From contig CANNOC010000001.1 in NCBI GenBank assembly GCA_947507155.1, positions 62,001 through 126,000 of the forward strand: a DNA stretch of 64,000 bases. Reading direction: 5' to 3'. Within the stretch, counting starts at the first letter, position 1; every line of letters starts with the position of its first letter. Position numbers and translations under genes: made by a program. Of the stretch, positions 46,673 to 56,500 are shown one piece after another. The stretch is from an uncultured Collinsella sp. GTDB lineage: Bacteria; Actinomycetota; Coriobacteriia; Coriobacteriales; Coriobacteriaceae. The notes beneath the pieces were generated by a model. It was given only the letters and a program-made list of their open reading frames with translations. It ran no database searches and was not told where the DNA came from.

Positions 46673-47710
46673 ATGGACCTGCCGATCGTCCTGTCCCATA
46701 AGACTGCCTGGCTGTACCACAACGTGGCGCGCCCGTCCGAGCCGCTCTCGCGAGCAAGCAGCCTATACGATGAGGACTCGCTTGCTAACGAGGCGGAGCC
46801 GACTGCGGACCTGCCCAAATTGGGGCTAGATGCCAAGGGGCTGAGGGCTTCAACGGCGGTTGGGATCGTTACCGACTATCTGGTTTCGCTTGGTATTCCG
46901 CGAGAAGAGCTCGATCATATCGACACGCTCGTCAACTTCGATTTTGAGCGCTCGACGCCGGCTGGATTTAGATGCCACGTGTTTGGGGCGCCAGTACCTC
47001 CGGGCCATCTTATCGAGGTGGCAGAGGGCCTTCTGGTGGTTGATGAGGTCATGTGTTTTGTCCAAGCGGGTTCGTGGATGAGCGAGCCCGAGCAGCTGGA
47101 ATATGGCTACGAAATCTGCGCCCGATACCATTTGAATCATCTGTCGACAGGCGATTATATCGAGATGGGGCAGAGGTACACCGTTGCCGACTTGATTGCC
47201 TATTGCAATGAGAACCGATCTCGTCAGGGGGCTGTACGCGCGGCCGCCGTGCTCAAGCGCGTGCACGATGGCGCGCGGTCGCCCATGGAGACAGCCACCG
47301 CAATCATGGTCGTAGCAAAACGTTCCCAGGGAGGGATGGGATACGCCAAGGTTGAGCTCAACCATCGGGTCGATGTTCCCAACGAGTTCAAGTATCTCGC
47401 AAAGGCCGGGTATTTCGAGATTGACGTATATGCGCCTGCGAGCGGTACGGGGATTGAATACAACGGCTCGGACCATCTTGATAAACAGCGCAGCGCGTCG
47501 GATGCGGAGCGTATGACCGTGCTGAGCGCGCTGGGCTTTAGGATGATCGTCCTCACCGGGACTCAGTTTGCCCGCCAGCTGCAATTGCATCGGGCGATGA
47601 ACGCCATCGCACTCGCTATGGGCCTTAAGTGCGACCGGAGCGAGGCATTCCAGAAACGTCAGAACGACCTGCGAGAATTCGTGATTCGACACTGGGACGG
47701 CGGCCTTTAG
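46673..47710 (+). CDS. unknown protein with PD-(D/E)xK nuclease-like C-terminus
   Basis: A 345-residue soluble protein. The N-terminal 200 residues have no recognised motif. The C-terminal part reads YFEIDVYAP, then GIEYNGSDHLDKQRS, then LSALGFRMIVLTGTQF. This spacing of Asp, Glu and a following polar residue recalls Vsr- and DUF559-like nuclease folds, with Asn in place of the usual Lys. GGAGGG stands before the ATG at 46673. It stands alone and is bracketed by two copies of palindromic repeat B. The nuclease relation is inferred from motif shape only. Confidence 0.65.
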   Translation: MDLPIVLSHKTAWLYHNVARPSEPLSRASSLYDEDSLANEAEPTADLPKLGLDAKGLRASTAVGIVTDYLVSLGIPREELDHIDTLVNFDFERSTPAGFRCHVFGAPVPPGHLIEVAEGLLVVDEVMCFVQAGSWMSEPEQLEYGYEICARYHLNHLSTGDYIEMGQRYTVADLIAYCNENRSRQGAVRAAAVLKRVHDGARSPMETATAIMVVAKRSQGGMGYAKVELNHRVDVPNEFKYLAKAGYFEIDVYAPASGTGIEYNGSDHLDKQRSASDAERMTVLSALGFRMIVLTGTQFARQLQLHRAMNAIALAMGLKCDRSEAFQKRQNDLREFVIRHWDGGL

Positions 47711-47748
47711 GGGCGCTCTGGCCCTTCTGCGGGGTGCTGCGGGCAGGC

Positions 47749-47812
47749 AAACCATCACAACATTCGACGTTTTTCGCTAAAAACGGGAAAAGCATCGAAT
47801 GTTGTGATGGTC
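47749..47812. repeat. 65-bp palindromic repeat, family B copy 2
   Basis: Same arms and near-identical loop as the copy at 46507-46571. It follows the 46673 gene and precedes moaA. Confidence 0.85.
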
Positions 47813-47943
47813 TGTGCTGAGGACGGGCTTGGAAAGTCCGTCTTGCTCGAAGCGACTTGTCCTGTCGTACGGGTGTCGGCGTGATTCTCTCGTGGGGTAT
47901 TATGTTTTCCGAAGAATAAAACGCCGCGTGAGGGGAGGGCTGC

Positions 47944-48999
47944 ATGGACGGGCACGTGCAACATGACGGTTTTGGCCGCGATATCAACTACCTGCGCATT
48001 GCCGTTACCGACAAGTGCAATTTCCGCTGCATTTACTGCATGCCGGCCGATGGCGTGGCGCCCCGCGCGCACGACGAGCTGCTCAGTGCCGAGGAAATCG
48101 CCCGCTTTGTGCGCTTGGTAGCAGGGAAGGGCATTCGCCGCGTGCGTCTGACGGGTGGCGAGCCGTTGGTCAGCCGCCGTATCATCCCACTCATCCGCGA
48201 TATTCGCGCGATTCCGCAGATCGAGGACATCTCGCTTACCACCAACGGTGCCCTGCTGCCCAAGCTGGCGCCACAGCTCAAAGACGCGGGACTTAACCGC
48301 GTCAACATCTCGCTCGACACACTCGACCCTACGCTGTTTGGAAAGATCACGCGTCTGGGTCGACTCGAGCAGACCATGGCTGGCATCGATGCGGCGCTGG
48401 CTTGGGGCTTTGAGCCCGTTAAGGTCAACTGCGTTATTGTGCGCCGGCTCAACCAAGACGTGGCGGCCCTCGCGCGCTTGACCGTCGACCGCCCTATCCA
48501 CCTGCGCTTTATCGAATACATGCCCATTGGCGACGAGCGCACGAGCTCGCATTGCGCTGTGGACCCGCATGCGCCCGCGCTCAATCCCGAGCTGTGGGAC
48601 GCGAGCGATACCGTGCCGAGCGACGAGCTGCGGGCGCGCATCAATGCCGGGGTCGCCGCGGCGGGTCTGGGCGAGCTCGAGCCGCTCGACATCAACGACG
48701 CTCCTGCCGGCGCGGGCCCTGCGCGCTACTGGCACTTTCCGGGCGCGGCGGGAACGGTTGGCTTTATCAGCGCCATGTCCAATCATTTTTGTGCGAATTG
48801 CAACCGTCTACGCCTGACGGCAGACGGCAACGTGCGTCCGTGCCTGTTCAGCGATGCCGAGTATTCGGTGCGTGAGGCGCTGCGCCGTGGTGATGATATG
48901 CAGGTACTTTCGATTTGGCGCGATGCCGTGGCCCACAAACCGCAGGAACACGCGATAATTGAGGGCACGCAACGATTTATGTCCCAAATCGGAGGATGA
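47944..48999 (+). CDS. moaA: GTP 3',8-cyclase MoaA
   Basis: A 351-residue radical-SAM enzyme. The N-terminal cluster motif is at Cys25, Cys29 and Cys32 (CNFRCIYC). The C-terminal second cluster is in CANCNRLRLTADG, with a later Cys in VRPCLF. It converts GTP to the 3',8-cyclo intermediate, the first step of molybdenum cofactor synthesis. GGGAGG stands before the ATG. The moaC-mobB fusion starts four bases after its stop, so both are on one transcript. Confidence 0.95.
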   Translation: MDGHVQHDGFGRDINYLRIAVTDKCNFRCIYCMPADGVAPRAHDELLSAEEIARFVRLVAGKGIRRVRLTGGEPLVSRRIIPLIRDIRAIPQIEDISLTTNGALLPKLAPQLKDAGLNRVNISLDTLDPTLFGKITRLGRLEQTMAGIDAALAWGFEPVKVNCVIVRRLNQDVAALARLTVDRPIHLRFIEYMPIGDERTSSHCAVDPHAPALNPELWDASDTVPSDELRARINAGVAAAGLGELEPLDINDAPAGAGPARYWHFPGAAGTVGFISAMSNHFCANCNRLRLTADGNVRPCLFSDAEYSVREALRRGDDMQVLSIWRDAVAHKPQEHAIIEGTQRFMSQIGG

Positions 49000-49003
49000 T
49001 CAT

Positions 49004-50299
49004 ATGGCCAAGAGCAGGTACGCCGATGCCACCAAGGCCGCTCGCAGGGCCGCGATGTCTGCCCACAAAGTCACGGCTGCGGCGAATGCTGGCAACGCCG
49101 ACGCATCCGTGCAGCCGTCTGCCAGTGCTGCCGCCGAGCCCGCCCGCGACGCCCGTCGCGACGAGCTGACGCACGTGGACGCCAAGGGCGAGGTACGCAT
49201 GGTCGACGTGTCCGACAAGGCCGAGACCCATCGCATTGCCATCGCCGAGGGCACCATCCTCATGCATCCTGAGACGCAGGCCATGGTGCTGCAGGACCGC
49301 GCCAAAAAGGGCGATGTGCTTGCCTGTGCGCGCGTGGCGGGCATCATGGCCATCAAACGTACGAGTGACATCATCCCCATGTGCCATCCATTGCTCATTA
49401 CCAAGAGCAAGTGCGACATTGCGCCCATCGCTCCGGCGGGGACGCCGGCCGAGGACGTGCCCGAGGGCTGGGCGCCGGCGCGCGCAGACGGGCAGGTTGG
49501 CTTTCACGTACTGGTCACGGCCGGCGTGACGGGCAAGACGGGTATCGAGATGGAGGCGTTGACCGGCGCGAGTGCCGCGTGCCTAACGATCTATGACATG
49601 TGCAAAGCGGTCGATCGCGGCATGGAGATCGTCGACGTGCGTCTGCTGCGCAAGGAGGGCGGCCGCTCGGGCGTGTGGGATCGTGCCGAGCGTCAGGTTG
49701 CTGCTGTTGAGGCCGTGGCCGCTGACGGTGCCGCGCCCGCTGCCATCACGCCCGCAGCTCCGGCACCGGCCGTCCCCGCGATCGCGTTTATCGGCTACCA
49801 AAACTCGGGCAAGACCACACTTGTCGAGAAAGTTATCGCCGAGCTCACCCGCCGCGGCCTGCGCGTGGGTTCGCTCAAGCATCACGGGCACCACGGCTTT
49901 GATATCGACGTGCCCGCTAAGGACACCTGGCGCCATCACCAGGCCGGCTCCAAGCACGTGGGCCTCATCTGCGCCACGCGCTGGGCGGAGTACGCCGACA
50001 CGCGCGAGGAGGACGAGATGCCCGCGCGCGAACTGCTGTCGCGCTACAACGATGTCGACGTGGTAATCATCGAGGGCTATAAGACCGAGGGCTTCGACAA
50101 CATCGTCGTCGCGCGCTCCGGTGTCGACCGTCTGCGCGGCAAGAGCTCGCTCGACCTGGTCGACGGTCGCACGCTGGCCCTTGCCTGCAACGAGGCCCTG
50201 GCACGCCAGGCCTTCGACGCCGGCTTTGCAACCCGAGCCGTCAACATCAACGACGCCCGAGCCATTTGCGACCTCATCCAGGATCACCTTCAGGCTTGA
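49004..50299 (+). CDS. moaC: MoaC-MobB fusion, molybdenum cofactor synthesis
   Basis: A 431-residue two-enzyme fusion. Residues 1-53 are an Ala-rich extension. Residues 54-225 are MoaC (cyclic pyranopterin monophosphate synthase), with PMCHPLLITKS and GKTGIEMEALTGAS. An Ala/Pro linker spans 226-258. Residues 259-431 are MobB, with the P-loop GYQNSGKT (264-271) and VVIIEGYKTEGF. MobB helps attach GMP to molybdopterin. The combination joins early and late steps in one chain. GGAGG stands before the ATG at 49004. It is the second gene of the moaA operon. Confidence 0.93.
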   Translation: MAKSRYADATKAARRAAMSAHKVTAAANAGNADASVQPSASAAAEPARDARRDELTHVDAKGEVRMVDVSDKAETHRIAIAEGTILMHPETQAMVLQDRAKKGDVLACARVAGIMAIKRTSDIIPMCHPLLITKSKCDIAPIAPAGTPAEDVPEGWAPARADGQVGFHVLVTAGVTGKTGIEMEALTGASAACLTIYDMCKAVDRGMEIVDVRLLRKEGGRSGVWDRAERQVAAVEAVAADGAAPAAITPAAPAPAVPAIAFIGYQNSGKTTLVEKVIAELTRRGLRVGSLKHHGHHGFDIDVPAKDTWRHHQAGSKHVGLICATRWAEYADTREEDEMPARELLSRYNDVDVVIIEGYKTEGFDNIVVARSGVDRLRGKSSLDLVDGRTLALACNEALARQAFDAGFATRAVNINDARAICDLIQDHLQA

Positions 50300-50424
50300 C
50301 GCTGCGCCGGCCCCAAGCACCCCATCTCGCCCCTCAAGCCGTCGCTCGCGTACCAAAGTACGCGTCGCTCCTCTTTCGGGGCGACCTGGGGCACTTGGAA
50401 CCGGCTCGCTGCGCTGCCATAACA

Positions 50425-50511
50425 TGCCAAAAGGGGACAGGTTTATTTTGGCAGGTTTTATCTGGGCAAACGTCATTTCCACCACAAAGAGGCCAGGCAC
50501 CTTTGTGGTGG
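50425..50511. repeat. two short palindromes, families D and C (copy 2)
   Basis: TGCCAAAA (50425-50432) pairs with TTTTGGCA (50446-50453), with GGGGACAGG in the loop. Family C copy 2 lies at 50479-50511. Both share the GGGACAGG-like core. The gap 50300-50684 shows no gene beyond these. Confidence 0.75.
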
Positions 50512-50684
50512 TTTTGCTTTGGTAGATGTGTGGGACATGCCTTACAATCTACCAAGTAGTTCATGACGGGCGAAAAACGGAGAGAAGGGGCTTGATGCGT
50601 CCTTAATGTTTCGTGCGGATAGATTGATTTGACAGACGGTGGCGAATGCCCGCCGTCCGCATTCGTATGAAACAAGGAGTCTCC

Positions 50685-51971
50685 ATGCTTGCCCCTCTTT
50701 TCTCAAAGCCTCAATCATCGCTGTCCGTGCAGGCTAAGCGCCTGGTGGCGATGCGCTTTCTCATCTACACCGGTTTTCAGACCAGCTACTTCATCGGCGT
50801 CATCGGAACGCTTACCTATGCAGACGATGCCTCGGTCGTGGCGACATCGCTGGCCGTCCTGTTTATGAATGTATTTGTGATCCTGGGATCCTTTGCGGGC
50901 GGCGCTGCGCTCGACGCATGGGGTCCGCGCCGCCATTTCTTGCTGAGCATCGTCGGCGCTCTCGCAACCGGCGCGGCGATCCTCGTCTTTGGCAGTGCGA
51001 CCGGTATCGTCCTGCTCGGCGCGGTGCTCCTGGGCTTTGTGTTGGGGTTCGCCCAGCCCATCGCCACATCCTATCCGGCCTACCTCACCGACGATCCTGT
51101 CGAGCTCAAAGACATCAACTCCGCCATCGCCATGTTTTCAAACGTGAGTATCATCGTTGGCCCCACGCTGGGCGGCTTTGTCGCGGCGGCTACATCGTCA
51201 CGTGCGGTGTTCGTGCTCATGATGATCTTTACCGTACTGGCGCTCGTCGCCGGTTGGGGCTTTAGACCAAGTGCGGGTCAGGCCGCCGCGCACGAAGACA
51301 AAACCGCGATTGGTGACATCACATCGGACAAGGCCAGCCAATGCTCCGACCCCAACACGTCCTCCCGTGTCACCTTCGCGACAAGCATCAAGACGGTCTT
51401 TACCAACAGCGTTCTCGCCCTGCTGTTCTGCATTATTTTCCTTTCGAACTTTGGCTATGGCGCCTTCGACCCGCTGGAGTCGTTCTTCTACCGCGATGTT
51501 CTGCATGTCGGTGTTGAGTGGATGGGCTGGCTCTCGTCGGCCAGCGGTGTGGGCGCGGTGCTGGGCGCCGTCCTCGCGCTCCACTTGCCACCGCACCTGG
51601 TCAACCTTAAAACGCTGCTCGTGGCGCTCATGTCCGTGGGCCTGGGAAGCCTGCTCTACGTGGGAACGCCGTACGTAGGCGTAGCTCTTGTCGGCCAGAT
51701 TGCCCTAGGCGTGGCCTGGGGCGTCGTCAACCCGCTCCACAACACGATCGTGCAAACGACGGCCCCGCTCGAGCAGCTCGGTCGCGTCAACTCGGTCATG
51801 GGTTTTGGCAACATGTTCGCCGGCGTGGCGCCGCTGGCGATTGCCCCGTGGCTGGCGGCGACGTTTGGCGTGCAGCAGACGCTCGTAGGGGCGGGCATGG
51901 TCGTGACGGCGGTTCCCACGGCGTTGCTGCTGTTTGGCCGCCGGCATTTTGATCGTGCCGCGAGGCGGTAA
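50685..51971 (+). CDS. MFS transporter
   Basis: A 428-residue protein with twelve hydrophobic segments and a central polar loop (about residues 190-235), in the manner of major facilitator drug or siderophore exporters. It has the segment GSFAGGAALDAWGPRRHF, which matches the MFS loop 2-3 motif. AAGGAG stands before the ATG at 50685. It is a single gene between repeat clusters. The substrate cannot be told. Confidence 0.85.
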   Translation: MLAPLFSKPQSSLSVQAKRLVAMRFLIYTGFQTSYFIGVIGTLTYADDASVVATSLAVLFMNVFVILGSFAGGAALDAWGPRRHFLLSIVGALATGAAILVFGSATGIVLLGAVLLGFVLGFAQPIATSYPAYLTDDPVELKDINSAIAMFSNVSIIVGPTLGGFVAAATSSRAVFVLMMIFTVLALVAGWGFRPSAGQAAAHEDKTAIGDITSDKASQCSDPNTSSRVTFATSIKTVFTNSVLALLFCIIFLSNFGYGAFDPLESFFYRDVLHVGVEWMGWLSSASGVGAVLGAVLALHLPPHLVNLKTLLVALMSVGLGSLLYVGTPYVGVALVGQIALGVAWGVVNPLHNTIVQTTAPLEQLGRVNSVMGFGNMFAGVAPLAIAPWLAATFGVQQTLVGAGMVVTAVPTALLLFGRRHFDRAARR

Positions 51972-52036
51972 AAACCATCACAACATTCGATGAAAATCGC
52001 AATTATGCCGAAAAACGTCGAATGTTGTGATGGTTT
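51972..52036. repeat. 65-bp palindromic repeat, family B copy 3 (inverted)
   Basis: Arms 51972-51990 and 52018-52036 match those of copies 1 and 2. The loop reads in the opposite orientation, showing that the element has direction. Confidence 0.82.
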
Positions 52037-52068
52037 GCGCTCCGGGCCAGGTCATCCTGCGAGTCCGG

Positions 52069-52101
52069 CCACCACAAAGGGGCCAGGCACCTTTGTGGTG
52101 G
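52069..52101. repeat. 33-bp palindromic repeat, family C copy 3
   Basis: CCACCACAAAGGGGCCAGG and the matching right arm. It is followed by TTTTG and lies between the MFS and HAD genes. Confidence 0.8.
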
Positions 52102-52194
52102 TTTTGCGCCAAAGCGCCCCGTGTGCGCTTTGGTATACCATGAACGCCACTTCCAGATACACCCCAAATCGCCGCACAACCCAGAAAGGCCCCC

Positions 52195-53016
52195 ATGGAC
52201 ACCACCTTCAGCCACATCAAAGCCGTGCTCTGCGATCTTGACGGAACGTTGCTCACGAGCGAGCACGCGGTGTCCCCGCGCACCGTGGCGGCGATTCGCG
52301 CTCTGCGTGAGCGCGGCGTGCTGTTTGGTCTGTGCACCGGACGCGACGCCCAGGCGACCGAAGCCATGTTTGGGCTCTGGGGTATTGACGGCCTGGTAGA
52401 CGTGCTGGTGGGCTGCGGCGGCGCCGAGGTCATCGACCGTGCGCACGGCATCAACGAGCTGAGCTACCCGCTGCCAGGCGAGACTATCGCGCGCATCTGC
52501 GAGCACATGGCAGGCCTGCCGGCAACGCCCGTTTGCCCTCGGGACGGCGTGCTCTATGTGCCCGAGAGCAATGCATGCGTCGAGCACCTGTCGCGTGTCG
52601 ACGGCGTGCCCTACCAGGTGGTCGACTTTGCCGAGTTTTTGCGCGAGCCGCAGGCCAAGGTGATGTTTACCATGGCGCCCGAGGCGATGCCGCAGGTCAT
52701 CGAGCGGGCGTCGACGTTCGCCGGCGACACCGTTAAGGCGGCTGCCCTACAGACCACGCAGCGACTCTACGAATTCATGGATCCGCGCGTGTCCAAGACG
52801 CGCGGCCTTGTGCGCGTGGCGGAACTCAACGGCATGGAGCTCCAGAACATCTGCGTGTTTGGCGATGCCGATAACGGCACCTGCATGGTGGCCGACGCCG
52901 GCGTGGGTGTGGCAATGGCAAATGGCAGCGATGCCACCCGTGCCGCCGCCGATTTTGTAACCGCCAGCAACGACAAAGACGGCATTGCGATCTTTATCGA
53001 GGAACATCTGCTGTAG
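52195..53016 (+). CDS. Cof-type HAD-IIB hydrolase
   Basis: A 273-residue phosphatase of the haloacid dehalogenase superfamily. It has nucleophile Asp14 and acid-base Asp16 (CDLDGTLL), the motif LCTGRD, a cap domain in mid-protein, and the metal-binding GDADNGTCM. It likely dephosphorylates sugar phosphates or flavin precursors in the cytoplasm. GAAAGG stands before the ATG. It is a single gene between family C repeats. Confidence 0.92.
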   Translation: MDTTFSHIKAVLCDLDGTLLTSEHAVSPRTVAAIRALRERGVLFGLCTGRDAQATEAMFGLWGIDGLVDVLVGCGGAEVIDRAHGINELSYPLPGETIARICEHMAGLPATPVCPRDGVLYVPESNACVEHLSRVDGVPYQVVDFAEFLREPQAKVMFTMAPEAMPQVIERASTFAGDTVKAAALQTTQRLYEFMDPRVSKTRGLVRVAELNGMELQNICVFGDADNGTCMVADAGVGVAMANGSDATRAAADFVTASNDKDGIAIFIEEHLL

Positions 53017-53401
53017 CGCCGGGGCAGAATCACCACAAAGGGGACGGGCACCTTCGTGGTGGCCTCAGGCGATTTGGGCGAGTTGATGCCTACAATCTGC
53101 GCGCAAATTCAAATATGGTTGTCTGAACATTACGCTTCCAACCACCGATGGGCTAAAGATATTCTCATCAGTTTGGCAGGGTATTACTCCCGGTAAATGA
53201 CCTACCGCTCATGGTCGATTTTCGACTGTTTACAGGATGTTTACTCTTGAGCAAAATGTTGTGCAAATAAATCTAATGCCATTAAAAAATGATAGACAAC
53301 TATATTACCAGCAGAAATAAAAATAAGATAGCGAATAAACGAAGGTAAATCTGAGCAAATGTCAAGAGAATTGAGAATTCGCTACAAAACAATCGGTTAT
53401 C
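53017..53401. other. AT-rich gene-free stretch, with family C copy 4
   Basis: Family C copy 4 lies at 53030-53062. From about 53100 the sequence is markedly richer in A and T than its surroundings, with no gene seen. It forms the upstream region of the pilus operon and is a likely site for regulators. Confidence 0.6.
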
Positions 53402-53467
53402 TTGTTCAGATGTTCAAACAATCGCTACAATATGGATTACTAAGCGTGCGCAATTACAGATTGCGCA
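53402..53467 (+). promoter_or_regulatory. promoter and leader hairpin of the pilus operon
   Basis: TTGTTC (53402-53407) and TACAAT (53426-53431) are 18 bases apart. An 8-bp hairpin (TGCGCAAT 53447-53454 with ATTGCGCA 53460-53467) lies just downstream, near the start of the message. Confidence 0.6.
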
Positions 53468-53521
53468 GATACGTTTGATAGTGAAAGAGCAAGATCGCGG
53501 TCTCTTGGGGAGGAGACATCG

Positions 53522-56500
53522 ATGAAAGCGAATTCAGACAAATCTAAGCAGAGTAAAAAAGCGACGCGCCGTGTACTGGCAGGCGTTTTGTGCGGAGCCT
53601 CCGTTTTGAGCCTGGTACTGTCGCTCGTCATGCCTCCGATCTCGCAGGCCATTGCCAACGATGCCCAGACGGTTTCTACCGAGAAGACTGTGACGGAGGA
53701 TTCCTCAACTGAGTCTACTGATGTAGAAAACACCAACGACGGGGATACCGAAAACCAGATTAGCAACGACGGTGAGGGTGGCGAGGGAGAAGACGCTGCT
53801 GCGGCGGATCCGGCTGCCGATGACGCGGGAGCCGAGAGCGCTGCGCAGCCCGCGGATGATGGACAGCCTGTCGATAAGGTCGCTACTGTTGCAAATGAAG
53901 GCGAGGTTCCGGGACTTAAAATAGATAAGGATGGGTACGCGCTGCTGGAGAAAGATGAAGACCTGTCTACGTACCTTGACCTTCCCGCGGCGGAAAAGCC
54001 CGCGAAGCTGCGTCTGGCTGCTGATATTAGTTCGAGCGAGCCGATCCTCATCAACGAAAACACTACGATCAACAAAGACACTACGATCGACCTTGCGCAT
54101 CACAAGCTTTATTACAACAACGGTAACGATAGCCAGGGCCAGAACCAGCCTGTTCGTGCATTTATCACAATTCAAAAGGGCAAAACGCTAACTGTCGAAG
54201 GTAAGGCGAATGACTCGCCGACTGCAACTACCAGTGGTGAACCTGGTCAGCTAGCACAGATGCAGTTCACTGGAAGTGTTCCACAACAACTCACATACTA
54301 CGTAACTAAAAGCACGCCTAACGGTGTTGGTACTAGCGAAAAGACCTACCTGCACACTGTTACCAATTTCGGCGCTATCGTTGCATGCAAAGAGGGCTAT
54401 GTAAATCGAGTCATTTCCGTTGAGGAAGGGGGCACGCTCAACCTTAAGGGTGGCATGATCACAACGCCTCGTACCCTGGGCAACGACGGTCACGTTATTC
54501 TCTCTCAGGGCGCTGTTAATATTTCTGGCGGTTACGTCACCAACGGCAACGGCGGTGGCTGGGGCGGTGGTCTGTGCATAACGGGCGCGAAAGCCAGCCT
54601 CGAAATGACAGACGGTGTGGTCGCGGGAAACAAGGCAGCTTCTGGCGGCGGCATCTTTGCTAACAATGGAGCCACCTTGAAGCTTGCGGGTGGAATCATT
54701 TCTGGCAACGCTACGTATTCTGATTCGGTTGGTCTCGGTGGCGGCATCTTGGTTTCGGGCGGTAGTGTGACCGTTTCTGGTGGCTATATCACTAACAACA
54801 AATACGCTAAATTCTGTGGCACGGATGGCAATGGTTGTCATGGCGGCGCTGGGCTTGCTGCCAATAGCGGCGCCCATGTCACCATTTCCGGTGGCCAGAT
54901 TACTGGCAACTATTCCGATGAAGCTGGCGGCGGCGTTTACGTTACCAATCTTAAACAACAAGGTAAGGCTTGGCTCAACATCAAGGGAGGAATTATTGCC
55001 TCTAACGTGAGCTACCGATCTGAAGGTGCCGGCATCCGAGTGGGCCAGAGGGTTGACGCGATGATTAACGGCCCTAAAGATATTAACGGCACTAAAGAAA
55101 GTATAGTCTACATCACAAACAATCACTGCATGTCTCGCTTTGACTGGGGTGGCGGCGGCATCTTTGTTCAGGGTGATTCGCAAGACGCGACTAACGCAGG
55201 CAGACTGTTTGTATACAACTCGTATATAAGCAGCAATACCGCTGGCGGCTATGGTGGCGGCGTTGCGGTCTGCCCATCGGGTAAGACCTTGGTAACGAAC
55301 ACTGAAGGCACGGCAATCTTTGGCAATTCGTCTGCCGGTGCTGATGATCATGGCGAAAATTATCCTAATCCTGCTTACGACAAAGCGAACAATTCCGGCA
55401 ATAACAATGCGCCCCATCTTTCTGCCGGCAACGACGGTAAGGATCAAGACAAAGCCGCCTATTTGAAAAAAGTTTTTCGTGACAATGGTCATGCCGATTT
55501 CTTCCTCGCAGCGCATGATCACAATACGCCGATCGCAGTTGTGACTGGTGAGATGCTTGGTGGTGGAGACGCCCGGTACTCGGGAAGCATCGAACTTGAA
55601 AAAGCTATCAACATCCCCGCCAACGGTGCTGTTGGGGTAAAAAATAGCATCGGCCTGACTTCGGGTGTTATGGCCGAGGATGAGGCGGCGATTAATGCGC
55701 GGAATCAAGCGCAGAATGAAGCGACAACTTTCATCACGGGCAACTATTCCTGGGACCATGGTGGCGGCATCATGTCGAATGGTGACCTGTACTTGGGTCA
55801 GCCAACGGACGCGTATGTCTACCCAAGCATTAAGGCGACCAAGGAGCTAATTGATTCGCAGACTGGTGAGAACAAACCACTCAAGGAGTTCACCTTTAGG
55901 GTCTACCGCAAGGATAAGCAAGATCCTTTCGCTAATGGGACATTCGATCGCGGCGCTTGCGTTGAGGTGGGAAAAGCAAAAAATGATGCAAGCGGCAACA
56001 TCACGTTTAACCTGGGTGAGCAGTCTGCTCCGAGCAGTTCGGCTGGCGAGATTACATACTACCTGGTTGAAGATGCTGGTAATGATCCCTACATCAAGTA
56101 CGACCCTGCTGTGTATGAGATTGTGGGAACGTTCAAGGATAACGTGACTGTACTTATGTCTGTTCCGACGCTGAATGACGAGAGCAAGACTAAAGAAATC
56201 AGTGTTCATAACTACACGCTTACAAACGCGAGGGTGATTAAACACTCCGGAGATTCAACTGATTCGCTGGGCGCTCTGAAAGATGACGGCCAAGGCTATT
56301 ATTCGATTGCCAACTCCGATGGATCAAAGACCTTTACCAACACGTATACCTCCAGTTTTTCCTGGATTCCTAAGGCGACTAAGGTCGTTGAGGGTGGCGA
56401 GATGAAGGAGTTTACGCTCCGGCTCGCAGACAATCCGAAGTTCGAAAACGCTCAAGAGGTAGAGACTCAGGCCAATGGCCCCAGCTCTCAGATCCGGGAA

